From Pseudochrobactrum kiredjianiae (GTDB lineage: Bacteria; Pseudomonadota; Alphaproteobacteria; Rhizobiales; Rhizobiaceae): a stretch of 64,000 nucleotides of DNA. Under the pieces are notes generated by a model. It did not search any database and was not told the DNA's origin. It saw only the letters and a list, made by a program, of their open reading frames with translations. Where the stretch lies: positions 124,001-188,000 of the forward strand of contig NZ_JAUCBM010000005.1 in NCBI RefSeq assembly GCF_030362795.1, written 5' to 3'. Of this stretch, positions 35,792 through 45,053 are shown in pieces (within the stretch, counting starts at the first letter, position 1; each line of letters begins with the position of its first letter). Both the position numbers and the translations under genes were made by a program.

Positions 35792-36675
35792 TGAGTGGTT
35801 CTGCCAATGCACAAAATGCAATCTCGCATCAGAGGCTGACACGGGCGCTGATCTATGCAATCCTGTTGATCTTTCTGGTTTATTACCTGCTGCCGCTTTA
35901 TGTGATGGTGGTGAATTCCTTCAAGCCGTTGGAAGAAATCCGGCAGGGCGGAATGCTGAACCTGCCGCAACAATGGACGATTGAACCGTGGCTTTCTGCA
36001 TGGTCAACAGCGCAGATTGGTGTGCAGCCGACCGGTCTCAAACCGTTTTTCATTAATTCCATCCTGATGGTTGTACCGGCTGTCGCTATATCAACCATCG
36101 TTGGTGCGCTGAACGGCTATGTGCTGACCAAATGGAGTTTCCGCGGTTCTAATCTATTCTTCGGTCTGCTGCTGTTGTCCTGCTTTATTCCGTTTCAGAT
36201 CGTGCTGATACCGATGGCGCGTATTCTTGGTATGCTCGGGCTATCCAGTTCCATCTGGGGGTTGGTGATGGTGCATGTGGTTTATGGTATCGGTTTCACG
36301 ACGCTGTATTTCCGCAATTATTATGAGGCATTTCCGACTGAACTGGTGCGTGCCGCACAGATTGACGGTGCCAGTTTCATGCAGATTTTCACCCGTATTC
36401 TGCTGCCGTCCTCGGGGCCGATTATTGTGGTGTCCGTCATATGGCAGTTCACCAATATCTGGAATGACTTCTTGTTCGGGGCGTCTTTTGCCGGTGCTTC
36501 AACCACACCGATGACAGTTGCACTCAATAATCTCGTCTCCTCATCGACCGGCGTGAAGGAGTATAATGTTCATTTTGCTGCGGCGATCATTGCCGCTTTG
36601 CCAACGCTCATCGTTTACATTGTCTCCGGCCGCTATTTTGTTCGTGGTCTGATGTCCGGTGCCGTGAAGGGATAA
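35791..36675 (+). CDS. Sugar ABC transporter permease 2
   Basis: A 294-residue six-helix permease of the MalG/UgpE group. The EAA loop is ELVRAAQIDGASFMQIFTRI (about 184-203). It forms a heterodimer with the preceding permease. It overlaps that gene by one codon and ends three bases before the ATPase start. Confidence 0.94.
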   Translation: MSGSANAQNAISHQRLTRALIYAILLIFLVYYLLPLYVMVVNSFKPLEEIRQGGMLNLPQQWTIEPWLSAWSTAQIGVQPTGLKPFFINSILMVVPAVAISTIVGALNGYVLTKWSFRGSNLFFGLLLLSCFIPFQIVLIPMARILGMLGLSSSIWGLVMVHVVYGIGFTTLYFRNYYEAFPTELVRAAQIDGASFMQIFTRILLPSSGPIIVVSVIWQFTNIWNDFLFGASFAGASTTPMTVALNNLVSSSTGVKEYNVHFAAAIIAALPTLIVYIVSGRYFVRGLMSGAVKG

Positions 36676-36678
36676 TCT

Positions 36679-37794
36679 ATGTCATTTCTTAAAATCGCCA
36701 ATCTGCGTAAATCCTACGGTGCGACTGAAATCCTCAAAGATATTAATCTGGAGATTGAAGAAGGCGGCTTTCTGGTGTTGGTCGGGCCATCCGGTTGCGG
36801 CAAGTCTACATTACTGAGTACCATTGCCGGACTTGAGCCGATTACCTCCGGTGATATCACCATTAACGGACAGTCCGTGTCGGATTTGCCACCTTCAAAA
36901 CGCGACATTGCGATGGTATTTCAGTCCTATGCGCTTTATCCGAATATGACTGTGGCTGGTAATATTGCCTTTGGTATGGAAGTGCGTGGTGTACCTAAGC
37001 CGGAGCGCGAGAAGGCCATTCGTGAGGTGGCTGATACCCTTCAGATCGGGCACTTGCTTGATCGCAAGCCAAGCCAACTCTCCGGCGGGCAGCGTCAGCG
37101 TGTGGCAATGGGGCGTGCGCTGGTGCGTAATCCGCAGGTGTTTCTGTTTGATGAGCCGCTGTCCAATCTGGATGCCAAACTACGTGTAGATATGCGTACC
37201 GAGATTAAACGGCTACATCAACGCATGAAAACCACCATTGTTTATGTGACCCATGATCAGATTGAAGCGATGACGCTGGCAACCAAAATTGCAGTCCTCA
37301 AAGACGGGATTTTGCAGCAATTCGGTACACCGGCAGAGATTTACAACAAGCCGGTGAATATGTTTGTCGCGGATTTTATGGGGTCGCCTGCCATGAATTT
37401 GCTGACGGCAACCGTTGAAAATGGCGGGGATGGTTTGCAAGTGGCATTGGAGCGACCGGACGCGGCGCCACTGAAATTGCCAGTCAAGAACATGAATGGC
37501 GAACTTACTGCCTATAAGGGCAAGCAGATTGTGTTTGGTATTCGCCCCGAAGCTTTGACCGATCCTGACGGGACAGACCGCAATGCGGGGATGATCGCGG
37601 AAGGGGATTGCCATATTGAAGTGGTGGAGCCTGCCGGTTCCGATACTTTTGCAGTAACCAAATTGGGCGGCAAAGAAGTCGTGGCGCGGTTGCGGGCAGA
37701 TGCCCATATTCAGGCCGGACAAACGGCGCGGCTGGCCTTTAATCTGGATAAAGCCGTGTATTTTGACCCGCAAACGCAGCAGCGGATTATCTGA
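36679..37794 (+). CDS. Sugar ABC transporter ATPase, MalK/UgpC type
   Basis: A 371-residue ATP-binding subunit. Walker A is GPSGCGKST (about 36-44), the signature LSGGQRQRVAMGRA (about 134-147), Walker B VFLFDEPLSNLDAKLR (about 154-169) and the switch His is in VTHDQIEAM. A C-terminal TOBE/OB regulatory domain (about 240-371) is the mark of MalK-like proteins. AAGGGA precedes the start. Confidence 0.95.
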   Translation: MSFLKIANLRKSYGATEILKDINLEIEEGGFLVLVGPSGCGKSTLLSTIAGLEPITSGDITINGQSVSDLPPSKRDIAMVFQSYALYPNMTVAGNIAFGMEVRGVPKPEREKAIREVADTLQIGHLLDRKPSQLSGGQRQRVAMGRALVRNPQVFLFDEPLSNLDAKLRVDMRTEIKRLHQRMKTTIVYVTHDQIEAMTLATKIAVLKDGILQQFGTPAEIYNKPVNMFVADFMGSPAMNLLTATVENGGDGLQVALERPDAAPLKLPVKNMNGELTAYKGKQIVFGIRPEALTDPDGTDRNAGMIAEGDCHIEVVEPAGSDTFAVTKLGGKEVVARLRADAHIQAGQTARLAFNLDKAVYFDPQTQQRII

Positions 37795-37802
37795 TATTGT
37801 AT

Positions 37803-37832
37803 GATATCCGGCATAAAGAACTGCCGGATATC
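37803..37832 (+). terminator. Hairpin after the transporter operon
   Basis: Arms GATATCCGGCA and TGCCGGATATC around an eight-base loop, nine bases past the last stop. The T-run is short, so termination may be partial. Confidence 0.6.
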
Positions 37833-38041
37833 GCAAGTTTTGTCAGATCATCACTACTATTCAATTGCTGAACTGATAGCGGAGCTTTGCTGATTTCATG
37901 GTAAACTTTAATGCTGAATACTCAGTTATTTACGATTATCATTAAATTATGCCGGAATAGTTCTGTCAGAAGTTGACCCGTTGCCATAATCATCTATTTT
38001 CTCAGCAGAATCTTAGGGATCGGCAAGGGGACGTGCCTGCT

Positions 38042-38848
38042 ATGCGCTTTACTGCACTTTTTACGACATCAGCTGTATCCAGTCTGGCTATGCTATGCAC
38101 CGCAATGGCAGCGGATGTATCGCAGCCGAGCTATAAAACTGATAATGAATGGAAAATTATTGTCAGTCCTTATGTCTGGGGAGCTTCTCTCAAGGGTAAA
38201 GCCGGTATTGCAGGCCACAAAACGGATGTGAATATTCCGTTCTCCGAGATTTTTGACAATCTTGATCTGGCTGCAATGGGCACAGTTGAGATTATCAAAG
38301 GGCCTTTGGGTTTCTTTGTTGATGGTCAATATGTCTCCACCACGCAGGATGAAGATATTCTCGCCAATGAGCTGGCGCTGAATATTAAAACCACCACCAT
38401 CTCGGGCGGTGCTTTCTATCGTGTCTACGAGCGCGAGCTTGGTGGCGTAACGGTCTTTAATGAAGCGCAGAGCTTTACCGTTGAGCCGATGCTCGGTGTG
38501 CGCTGGACTAAGATTAAAGCCGAGCTTTCGGTCGGCCCGTTCAACGTTACAAAAAAAGTTGAGTGGACAGATCCGTTTGTCGGCGTTCGTCTGAAAACAG
38601 ATTTGAATGAGCGTTGGAATTTGGCGGGTGAGGCCGATATTGGCGGTTTTGGCGCCGGATCAAAACTGAGTTATAACGCGCAGGCCTATCTGGGCTACCG
38701 CACATTCCTTTTTGATCGCCCGACCAACTTACGTGTTGGTTATCGCGTATTGTCTCAGGATTTTGAAGGCCCTGATTTCGTAGGCCATACTTTCAAATGG
38801 GATGTTGTGCAGCACGGGCCGGTGGTCGGTCTGTCGATGCGGTTCTAA
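38042..38848 (+). CDS. Outer-membrane beta-barrel protein paired with the amidohydrolase
   Basis: A 268-residue exported protein. The start MRFTALFTTSAVSSLAMLC at 38042 gives a proper signal peptide (cleaved at AMAAD). Strand-rich mature sequence includes WKIIVSPYVWGASLKGKAGI and ends with an aromatic terminal strand HGPVVGLSMRF. This is the pattern of a periplasmic or outer-membrane barrel of the kind annotated in Brucella as outer-membrane protein. The choloylglycine hydrolase gene starts 17 bases after the stop, so both are probably co-expressed. Confidence 0.82.
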   Translation: MRFTALFTTSAVSSLAMLCTAMAADVSQPSYKTDNEWKIIVSPYVWGASLKGKAGIAGHKTDVNIPFSEIFDNLDLAAMGTVEIIKGPLGFFVDGQYVSTTQDEDILANELALNIKTTTISGGAFYRVYERELGGVTVFNEAQSFTVEPMLGVRWTKIKAELSVGPFNVTKKVEWTDPFVGVRLKTDLNERWNLAGEADIGGFGAGSKLSYNAQAYLGYRTFLFDRPTNLRVGYRVLSQDFEGPDFVGHTFKWDVVQHGPVVGLSMRF

Positions 38849-38865
38849 CCAGCGAGGTCTGATTG

Positions 38866-39948
38866 ATGTTTTTTCAGCGTAAATCTGTTCGTTCTGTTCT
38901 TGTCGCCAAGACAGTTGCCTTGTCCTTGTTTGCTTCGCCATTGATCGCGGGAGCCTGCACCCGTGTTGTCTATCAGGGCGCAAATAATGATGTGATCACG
39001 GCGCGTTCGATGGATTGGAAAGTCGATGTTGCAACCAATCTCTGGGTGTTCCCAAAGGGCATGGAACGCAATGGTGAAGCCGGTGAAAATTCGATCAAGT
39101 GGACATCAAAATATGGCAGCGTGATTGCTTCCGGTTACGATATTGCAACGACCGATGGCATGAATGAAGAGGGGCTTTCAGCCAGTGTTCTGTGGCTGGT
39201 TGAGTCTGATTATCCGGAATTCAACAAAGACAAACCGGGGCTGACCATCGCTGCTTGGGCACAATTTGTGCTTGATAATTATGCCACTGTTGAAGAAGCC
39301 GTTACAGCGCTGAAAGATGAGCCTTTCACCATTGTGACCGACAAAGTGCCGGGCGAAAGCCGGTTGGCAACGCTGCATTTGTCTATCTCTGATGCGAGCG
39401 GTGACAGCGCAATCATTGAATATATCGATGGCAAGCAGGTCATCCACCACAGCCGTGAATATCAGGTGATGACCAACTCGCCGACTTTCGATCAGCAGCT
39501 GGCTTTGAACAGTTATTGGCAGCAGATTGGTGGCACAGTCATGCTGCCGGGCACCAATCGCGCAGCAGATCGTTTTGCGCGCGCGTCCTTCTATATCAAT
39601 GCAATTCCGAAACAGGAAAATACGGATATTGCACTGGCGAGCGTGTTCGGCGTCATCCGCAACGTGTCGGTGCCTTTTGGTATCACCACACCGGATCAGC
39701 CGAATATTTCTTCAACACGTTGGAGAACTGTCGCGGATCAGAAGCGTAAGCTGTATTTCTTTGAGTCCGCGCTGACGCCAAATACCTTCTGGGTTGACCT
39801 GAAGGGGCTGGATTTCTCGGCAGAAACCGGAAAAGTGAAAAAACTGGATTTGGGCGAAAACCAGACCAATATTTTCTCCGGTAAAGTGAATGAGGAATTT
39901 AAAGATTCCAAACCGTTCCAGTTCTTGGGACTTGAAGAAGCCAAATAA
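38866..39948 (+). CDS. cgh: Choloylglycine hydrolase-family amidase, exported
   Basis: A 360-residue Ntn hydrolase of the bile-salt hydrolase/penicillin V acylase family. A signal peptide ends at AGA, which exposes the catalytic N-terminal Cys in ACTRVVYQG. Other active-site patterns are RSMDW (Arg and Asp), DGMNEEGL and the late NPTF-like MTNSPTFDQQ followed by Arg (STRW). Brucella has a related choloylglycine hydrolase reported to matter for bile resistance and infection. The substrate could be conjugated bile salts or acyl-homoserine lactones; this cannot be told from sequence. ATG 38866 with GAGG upstream is chosen over TTG 38863. Confidence 0.9.
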   Translation: MFFQRKSVRSVLVAKTVALSLFASPLIAGACTRVVYQGANNDVITARSMDWKVDVATNLWVFPKGMERNGEAGENSIKWTSKYGSVIASGYDIATTDGMNEEGLSASVLWLVESDYPEFNKDKPGLTIAAWAQFVLDNYATVEEAVTALKDEPFTIVTDKVPGESRLATLHLSISDASGDSAIIEYIDGKQVIHHSREYQVMTNSPTFDQQLALNSYWQQIGGTVMLPGTNRAADRFARASFYINAIPKQENTDIALASVFGVIRNVSVPFGITTPDQPNISSTRWRTVADQKRKLYFFESALTPNTFWVDLKGLDFSAETGKVKKLDLGENQTNIFSGKVNEEFKDSKPFQFLGLEEAK

Positions 39949-39964
39949 TGGCAGTTGAATGATG

Positions 39965-39991
39965 AAAGGCCGCTGCACAGCGGCCTTTTTT
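39965..39991 (+). terminator. Terminator after choloylglycine hydrolase
   Basis: Stem AAAGGCCGCTG/CAGCGGCCTTT with a short loop and T-run. Confidence 0.92.
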
Positions 39992-40182
39992 ATGCGGCAC
40001 CGGTGAGTTTCAGCTGCGCCTTTGTTTTGCATCCTGAATAAAAATATCTGGCTCAATGCGACGACGAAAGTATCAATCTATTGAAATGTTAGAGCTATTT
40101 TGAATGCTCTTGTATTTTGAAAAGATTTTCATTTATAAATTTAACGCAGATTATCAGTTTCAAGAGAGCGGACATTCCGGTT

Positions 40183-40701
40183 ATGGCGCCTTTTACAATC
40201 AGACCTGTTTCATCATCGCCAGCACAGATAATTATGCTGTGTAATCTGTTGATTGAAACCGTGGCAAGTGGCGGCTCTGTCAGTTTTATGCATCCGCTGG
40301 AACTGCAAGAAGCAGATGCCTTCTGGTCGGCAGCGCTGAATTCAGCTACTCAGGGTGAGCGCACTATACTCGGCGCTTTTGACGGAGACAGGCTAGCGGG
40401 TACCGTTAGTCTGGTGCTTGTACAGACGCCTAATCAGCCGCATCGTGCGGAAATCAGTAAGCTGATGACATCGGTCGATTATCGCGGGCAGGGTGTTGCG
40501 ACATTGCTGATGCAGGCTGCTGAGACGCTGGCAAGGGAGCATGGTCGCACGCATCTGATGCTGGATACGGCCAGTGACAGCAATGCCGTGTCACTTTATG
40601 AGAAGCTTGGTTTTCAGCGTGCCGGTGAAATTCCGGATTTTGCACTTAACCCTTTTGGCGAACTGACCAGCACCATCTTCTTCTGGAAGAGCCTGCAATA
40701 G
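40183..40701 (+). CDS. GNAT-family N-acetyltransferase
   Basis: A 172-residue acetyl-CoA-dependent acyltransferase. The acetyl-CoA loop is YRGQGVATLLMQ (about residues 100-111: Q/R-x-x-G-x-A). It is preceded by the beta-4 strand AEISKLMTSVDY, and NAVSLYEKLGFQRAGEIP is the typical motif B. ATG 40183 is chosen because the upstream extension to TTG 40117 is not typical. Substrate unknown. Confidence 0.9.
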   Translation: MAPFTIRPVSSSPAQIIMLCNLLIETVASGGSVSFMHPLELQEADAFWSAALNSATQGERTILGAFDGDRLAGTVSLVLVQTPNQPHRAEISKLMTSVDYRGQGVATLLMQAAETLAREHGRTHLMLDTASDSNAVSLYEKLGFQRAGEIPDFALNPFGELTSTIFFWKSLQ

Positions 40702-40710
40702 TCAGGTGGT

Positions 40711-40774
40711 TTAGAGCGCCGTGTGCCAGACTTGGCACACAAAACTCGCTCTAACACTTTAAAATTATGCTCTA
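40711..40774. repeat. Composite intergenic repeat, copy D
   Basis: Module 2 (40711-40753: TTAGAGCG/CGCTCTAA around GTGTGCCA-GAC-TTGGCACAC), linker CACTTTAAA, then the edge ATTATGCTCTA of module 1. The last CTA is the complement of the next gene's TAG stop. Confidence 0.86.
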
Positions 40775-41137
40775 GTGCTCTTCAACCGTTACAACGACAT
40801 ATTCGGGATGGATATCCACGCGAATCAACGGCGTTCCTTTCATGATACTTTCTATATCCTGATCGGAAATTGAACCGCGGGAGAGCATTTTTTCCAGACG
40901 CGCCCGATTGGCCTTGTCGTTGAAGAAAGTATCATATTCATCTTCGGGGTCGAGTTTTCCGAATACATAGAAGTTAGCGCGATCCTGCCGGATGATTGTA
41001 GCGGCTGATATCAGCGCTTCACCGGATGAATTATAGTGATCCTGCTTGCTGAGTCGCGCTCTGTATGTCTCAATCGGCTGCGCCAGCGCGCCGGTACTGA
41101 AAGCTGCTAAGGCAGCAGACAAAATGACTGTCCGCAC
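40772..41137 (-). CDS. Small secreted protein of unknown function
   Basis: A 121-residue exported protein with a signal peptide (1-19, cleaved after ALA, mature QPIETY). No Cys. The mature part is charged and helical. The start is GTG 41137 with GGGGGG nine bases upstream. The stop TAG is formed by the final bases of repeat copy D. No recognisable domain. Confidence 0.68.
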   Translation of the reverse strand: MRTVILSAALAAFSTGALAQPIETYRARLSKQDHYNSSGEALISAATIIRQDRANFYVFGKLDPEDEYDTFFNDKANRARLEKMLSRGSISDQDIESIMKGTPLIRVDIHPEYVVVTVEEH

Positions 41138-41332
41138 TATAGTTGTCCCCCCGATAATAGTCTTGTTTCTCTATAAAGCATTTTCTGGAAAAAGGAAAAA
41201 TTTTAGTCTTTTGCTTATTTTTTGTTTTAGTGAAAAACAATTTGTTATTTTAAATACATAAACGCACAGCATAAATTGGCGACGCATAATTTATTTGCTC
41301 GTTTATTGATAACCGTAAAGAGAGATACTTCT

Positions 41333-41605
41333 ATGAAAATCAAAACACTGGTTGCTGCTTCACTTTCTGCACTGCTGATTACCGCTGCTGCGGGTTCTGC
41401 GGCTTCTGCCTGCACACAGGAAGAACTGACAACAAAGGTCAATGAAGTAACAACTGCTATTCAGGCAGCGGTTATGAAAGATCCGAACAAAGCTCAGGAA
41501 ATTATGACAAAATCGCAGGAAATGCAGGCCAAATATCAGGGCACGACTGATATGTCGGAAGCTTGTAAAGCCTATGACGAGCTGCTCGAGTTCCTCAAGA
41601 AGTAA
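41333..41605 (+). CDS. Small periplasmic helical protein with one Cys pair
   Basis: A 90-residue exported protein. The signal peptide (about 1-26, ending ASA) is followed by a 64-residue helical domain with two Cys (ASACTQEE and SEACKAYD), one near each end, likely a disulfide. The sequence TKSQEMQAKYQ is amphipathic. AAAGAGAG lies upstream of ATG 41333. Function unknown. Confidence 0.75.
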   Translation: MKIKTLVAASLSALLITAAAGSAASACTQEELTTKVNEVTTAIQAAVMKDPNKAQEIMTKSQEMQAKYQGTTDMSEACKAYDELLEFLKK

Positions 41606-41675
41606 GACTTTTCTTCCGCTCTGAGCAGGTCGTTTTGCTGAAGATTTCAGCGCAGGAATTTGAGATAATAAAAAC

Positions 41676-41705
41676 GGGGAAGACCGCAAGGTCTTCCCCA
41701 TTTTG
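41676..41705 (+). terminator. Terminator after the small periplasmic protein
   Basis: Stem GGGGAAGACC/GGTCTTCCCC with GCAA tetraloop and T-run. Confidence 0.93.
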
Positions 41706-41718
41706 TTTTCATACAGCG

Positions 41719-41740
41719 TTAGAGCGACCTTTATGCGCCC
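41719..41740. repeat. Truncated composite repeat, copy E
   Basis: TTAGAGCGACCTTTATGCGCCC matches the left arm and start of module 2 of copy A, then breaks off. The right arm is missing, and the Fsr-like gene ends 13 bases later. Confidence 0.65.
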
Positions 41741-41753
41741 AAAACTGCAAGAA

Positions 41754-42953
41754 TTAGCGTTTCTTAGGCAGGCTCGGCAGCAGGATAGTCAGAATGCCGA
41801 GCAGCGGCAGGAATGAACAAATCCAATAGACATATTCAATGCCTTTCGTATCCGCATAATCACCAAGCAGCGCCGCGCCGATACCACCGGCACCAAAAGC
41901 AAAGCCGAAGAACATACCGGCGATCATGCCGACGCGTCCCGGCACCAGTTCCTGAGCAAAAACCACAATTGCGGAGAATGCAGAGGAGAAGATAATGCCG
42001 ATGACTACGGCCAGAATACAGGTCCAGAACAGATCGGCATAAGGCATCATCAGTGCAAACGGGATAACGCCGAGGATCGAGAACCAGATCACGAACCGTG
42101 CGCCCATTCTGTCGCCGATCGGGCCACCGATAAAGACACCGGCAGCGGACGCACCGAGGAACAGGAACAGGATCAGCTGTGCGTTCTGAACACTGACAGC
42201 GAATTTCTCAATCACATAGAATGTGAAATAGCTGGACAGACTGGCCATATAGACATTCTTGGTGGTGGTAAGCAGTACCAGAATGGCGATAGCAAACAGA
42301 ACACGCCCTTGCGGCAGCGGCAAAGTGCGGTCTGCTGCAGGTTTGTTTTTATCCTGGCGCTGTTTTTCAGCATACCAACGGCTGACGCGAGTGAGCGCAA
42401 TGAAGCCGAAAACCGCAATAATCGCCAGCCATGCCACGCTCGACTGACCGTTTGGCAGAATAATAAAAGCTGCAAGCAGAGGGCCAAGCGCGGAACCGAA
42501 ATTCCCGCCAACCTGAAACAAAGATTGCGCAAAGCCATGGCGACCGCCGGAGGCGATACGGGCAACACGGGATGCTTCCGGATGGAAGATCGCGGAACCC
42601 AGACCGATGAGACTGGAACCGATCAGCAGCACTGTATAGCTATCCGCATTGGCGAGCAGGATAAGACCGGTAAATGTGCTGACACTGGAAAGTGGCAGTG
42701 AATAAGGCATAGGCCAACGGTCTGTGACAATTCCGATGACCGGCTGCAACAGCGAAGCGGTAATCTGAAATGTCATGGTCAGAAGGCCAATCTGGCGGAA
42801 GTCCAGATTGTAATTGGTTTTGATCAACGGATAAATTGCAGATAGCAGAGACTGCATAATATCGTTGAACATGTGGCAAAAAGCGACGACCACAATCAGT
42901 GATACTGCTGTGGTCTCGGCTATTTTAGGTGACGGGCTGGTCACGGTCGTCAT
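41754..42953 (-). CDS. MFS efflux transporter, fosmidomycin-resistance (Fsr) type
   Basis: A 399-residue inner-membrane major-facilitator protein with 12 helices. It matches the Fsr pattern: CHMFNDIMQSLLSAIYPLIK (helix 1), QPVIGIVTDRWPMPYSLP (loop 2-3), GLGSAIFHPEASRVAR (about 118-133) and QVGGNFGSALGPLLAA. Start 42953 has CCGGAG eight bases upstream. E. coli Fsr exports fosmidomycin; a natural substrate is unknown. It is divergent from an AraC regulator that probably controls it. Confidence 0.92.
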   Translation of the reverse strand: MTTVTSPSPKIAETTAVSLIVVVAFCHMFNDIMQSLLSAIYPLIKTNYNLDFRQIGLLTMTFQITASLLQPVIGIVTDRWPMPYSLPLSSVSTFTGLILLANADSYTVLLIGSSLIGLGSAIFHPEASRVARIASGGRHGFAQSLFQVGGNFGSALGPLLAAFIILPNGQSSVAWLAIIAVFGFIALTRVSRWYAEKQRQDKNKPAADRTLPLPQGRVLFAIAILVLLTTTKNVYMASLSSYFTFYVIEKFAVSVQNAQLILFLFLGASAAGVFIGGPIGDRMGARFVIWFSILGVIPFALMMPYADLFWTCILAVVIGIIFSSAFSAIVVFAQELVPGRVGMIAGMFFGFAFGAGGIGAALLGDYADTKGIEYVYWICSFLPLLGILTILLPSLPKKR

Positions 42954-43210
42954 TGCAAGTGCTCCGGATATGTTATGCCATTGTAATAATGCATACTGCC
43001 TGACGATTGCTGGCACGACGTATTATTGCTGATATCAGGGTTTGATCTTTTTATGCCGCGGTCGGATGGCTATAAAGACGAAACAATATTGCGCATCCGG
43101 CAGTTTTACCGGTTTTTGAACTATCCCTGACTGGCAATATCCTGCTTAGTCCGCTTTTCTCTGGCCTGCTTTCGTGCTAAGGACGTAAAGTTTTCTAACT
43201 GGGCCAAAAC

Positions 43211-44020
43211 ATGCAATTTGCTAATCCGAATGATATAAATACACTGATTATGCAGGGTTTCGATCTGGTGGAACATGCGGCTGATCCGGTTGTTGCATTG
43301 CGCAGACAATATCCGGGCGGGCTGCTAATCCCGCTGCACAGGCACTCCCGTACCCAGTTTCTTTATGCGCGTTCCGGTGTTGCATTGGTGGCTACAGAGC
43401 GCGGGCGCTGGATGATCCCGCCGGATCATGCCTTGCTGATCCCGCGTGGTATTGAGCATCGTGTCGAGATGTTCTCCGGTGTTGAAATGCAGTCCGTCTA
43501 TATGCGTGACTATGAACATGGCGATTATCCATGCGTGTTGTCAGTCAATGAATTGACCCGGAGTTTGCTGGCCGAAGTGGTGAAGCTGCAAAAACCCGAT
43601 AAGGATGATGAGCGCAGCCGCTTGCTGTTTGATCTGCTGATGCATGAGATCACACGCCTGCCTGTGCGTGAGTTAGGGCTGCCGTTTCCGGAGAAACCGG
43701 CATTGGCGGTTTTGTGTAAAGAGTTTTTGAAAGCGCCTGATCCTGCAGCCAGCATTGATAATTGGGCGCAGCGGCTGAGCATGAGCCGTCGCTCTTTTAC
43801 CAGATTGTTTCGGGCGCAAACCGGCGTGAGTTTCGTGATGTGGCGGCAGCAGGCGTGTATTTTCGCCTCCTTGCCAAAACTGGCCTCCGGCGAGTCGATC
43901 ACTTCGGTCGCCTTCGATACCGGCTATGAAAGTGCTGCAGCCTTTACCACGATGTTTAAACGTATGTTGGGGGCTTCCCCACGCGATTATATGCGCCAGC
44001 AAGCGGATAATGCCGAATAG
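43211..44020 (+). CDS. AraC-family transcriptional regulator
   Basis: A 269-residue regulator. An N-terminal cupin-like sensing domain (about 30-110; LLIPLHRHSRTQFLYARSGV, MIPPDHALLIPRGIEHRV) precedes the double HTH of AraC/XylS type (about 165-265). The HTH carries NWAQRLSMSRRSFTRLFRAQTGVSF and the signature SVAFDTGYESAAAFTTMFKRMLGASPRDY. It lies 257 bases from the divergent Fsr-like efflux gene and probably senses one of its substrates. Confidence 0.93.
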   Translation: MQFANPNDINTLIMQGFDLVEHAADPVVALRRQYPGGLLIPLHRHSRTQFLYARSGVALVATERGRWMIPPDHALLIPRGIEHRVEMFSGVEMQSVYMRDYEHGDYPCVLSVNELTRSLLAEVVKLQKPDKDDERSRLLFDLLMHEITRLPVRELGLPFPEKPALAVLCKEFLKAPDPAASIDNWAQRLSMSRRSFTRLFRAQTGVSFVMWRQQACIFASLPKLASGESITSVAFDTGYESAAAFTTMFKRMLGASPRDYMRQQADNAE

Positions 44021-44147
44021 AAGCACAGCAGGTGATCGGTGGGATGATTTATTCTGCTGTAAAATATTGAATTAATGTAAAATAGAGTGCAGAACCATCT
44101 GAGGTCGACATTGTACAGATTATAGCAACGCGCTCAGAGGGGGCAGA

Positions 44148-44951
44148 ATGCATTACTTATTTGGTATTCCACCGATTTTAATGTTTTTGCTTTTTACTGT
44201 TTGCGGCGTCGTATTTTACGTTTTCGGGCTGATTTTTCTGAAGATCTTCGGCAAACAAGCGTCAAAAGATATTTTGTCGTTGCCGATTGGTGCTTTCATC
44301 GGAACTATTGCGACGGCCTGGGCTTTGGCTCTTGGCTTTGTCGCGGCTGATACCTGGGCGGTCAATAGTCGTGCAGATCAGGCGGCAAGTGAGGAACGCT
44401 CATCAATCACCCGTTTGATCGGTATGGCGCGGCCGGAAGCTTTGAATGATCCAGCACTGCTGAAGGCGCTGACGACATATCGTGTTTCTGTAATCACGGA
44501 TGAATGGCATAACAGCTATAATAATCAGCCTGCGCGTTCTGTAGAGCAATCCTTGCAAAATATCCGTATTGCTATGATCAGCCTGTCCCGCACTGACATT
44601 TCGGGTGCGCTGATGTCCCAGATTGTGCAGGACTTCGATGAAATGCAGGATGCGCGCAATAAGCGTCTTGCGCTGGGTTCCAGCTCCGTCAATCACTATA
44701 AATGGTATCTGGTAATTTTCTTAACGCTGTTGTCTCTGGTGGTGATTGCTGCGGTTCATGCAGACAGACCCAAGGCAGGGCGAAAGGCTCTGGGTATTTA
44801 TATTATTACAGCAGTCATGAGTATGTGGATTTTGGCGATCCATGCCAGCCCCTATCGCGGCGCTGGCCGTATTGAACCGAGTGTGTTGTTCACCAGTCAG
44901 AAAGGCGCGCAGAGTTTACCTGAGGCCTTTCATAAGAGAGAGACGAACTGA
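44148..44951 (+). CDS. DUF4239-like integral membrane protein
   Basis: A 267-residue protein with four helices in two pairs: about 8-33 and 47-70, then 184-204 and 212-232. Between them lies a helical cytoplasmic or periplasmic region (QAASEERSSITRLIGMARPE...RNKRLALG). This layout is that of the DUF4239, bestrophin-like family. Function unknown. GAGGGGG seven bases upstream gives a firm start. Confidence 0.8.
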   Translation: MHYLFGIPPILMFLLFTVCGVVFYVFGLIFLKIFGKQASKDILSLPIGAFIGTIATAWALALGFVAADTWAVNSRADQAASEERSSITRLIGMARPEALNDPALLKALTTYRVSVITDEWHNSYNNQPARSVEQSLQNIRIAMISLSRTDISGALMSQIVQDFDEMQDARNKRLALGSSSVNHYKWYLVIFLTLLSLVVIAAVHADRPKAGRKALGIYIITAVMSMWILAIHASPYRGAGRIEPSVLFTSQKGAQSLPEAFHKRETN

Positions 44952-44963
44952 GGTTTACGCATC

Positions 44964-45053
44964 GTCAGAGCGACCTTTATAGTACAGCATAATTTTACCT
45001 GAAACTGATCCAAATTTTAAGAATTATGCTCTAGTGTAAGGAATTATGCTGTA
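44964..45053. repeat. Composite intergenic repeat, copy F (rearranged)
   Basis: CAGAGCGACCTTTAT (start of module 2, right half missing) runs straight into module 1: ACAGCATAATT, TTACCTGAAACTGATCC, GAATTATGCTCTAG. A second partial edge follows (GAATTATGCTGTA). The end supplies the last two codons and TAA stop of the next gene. Confidence 0.78.
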
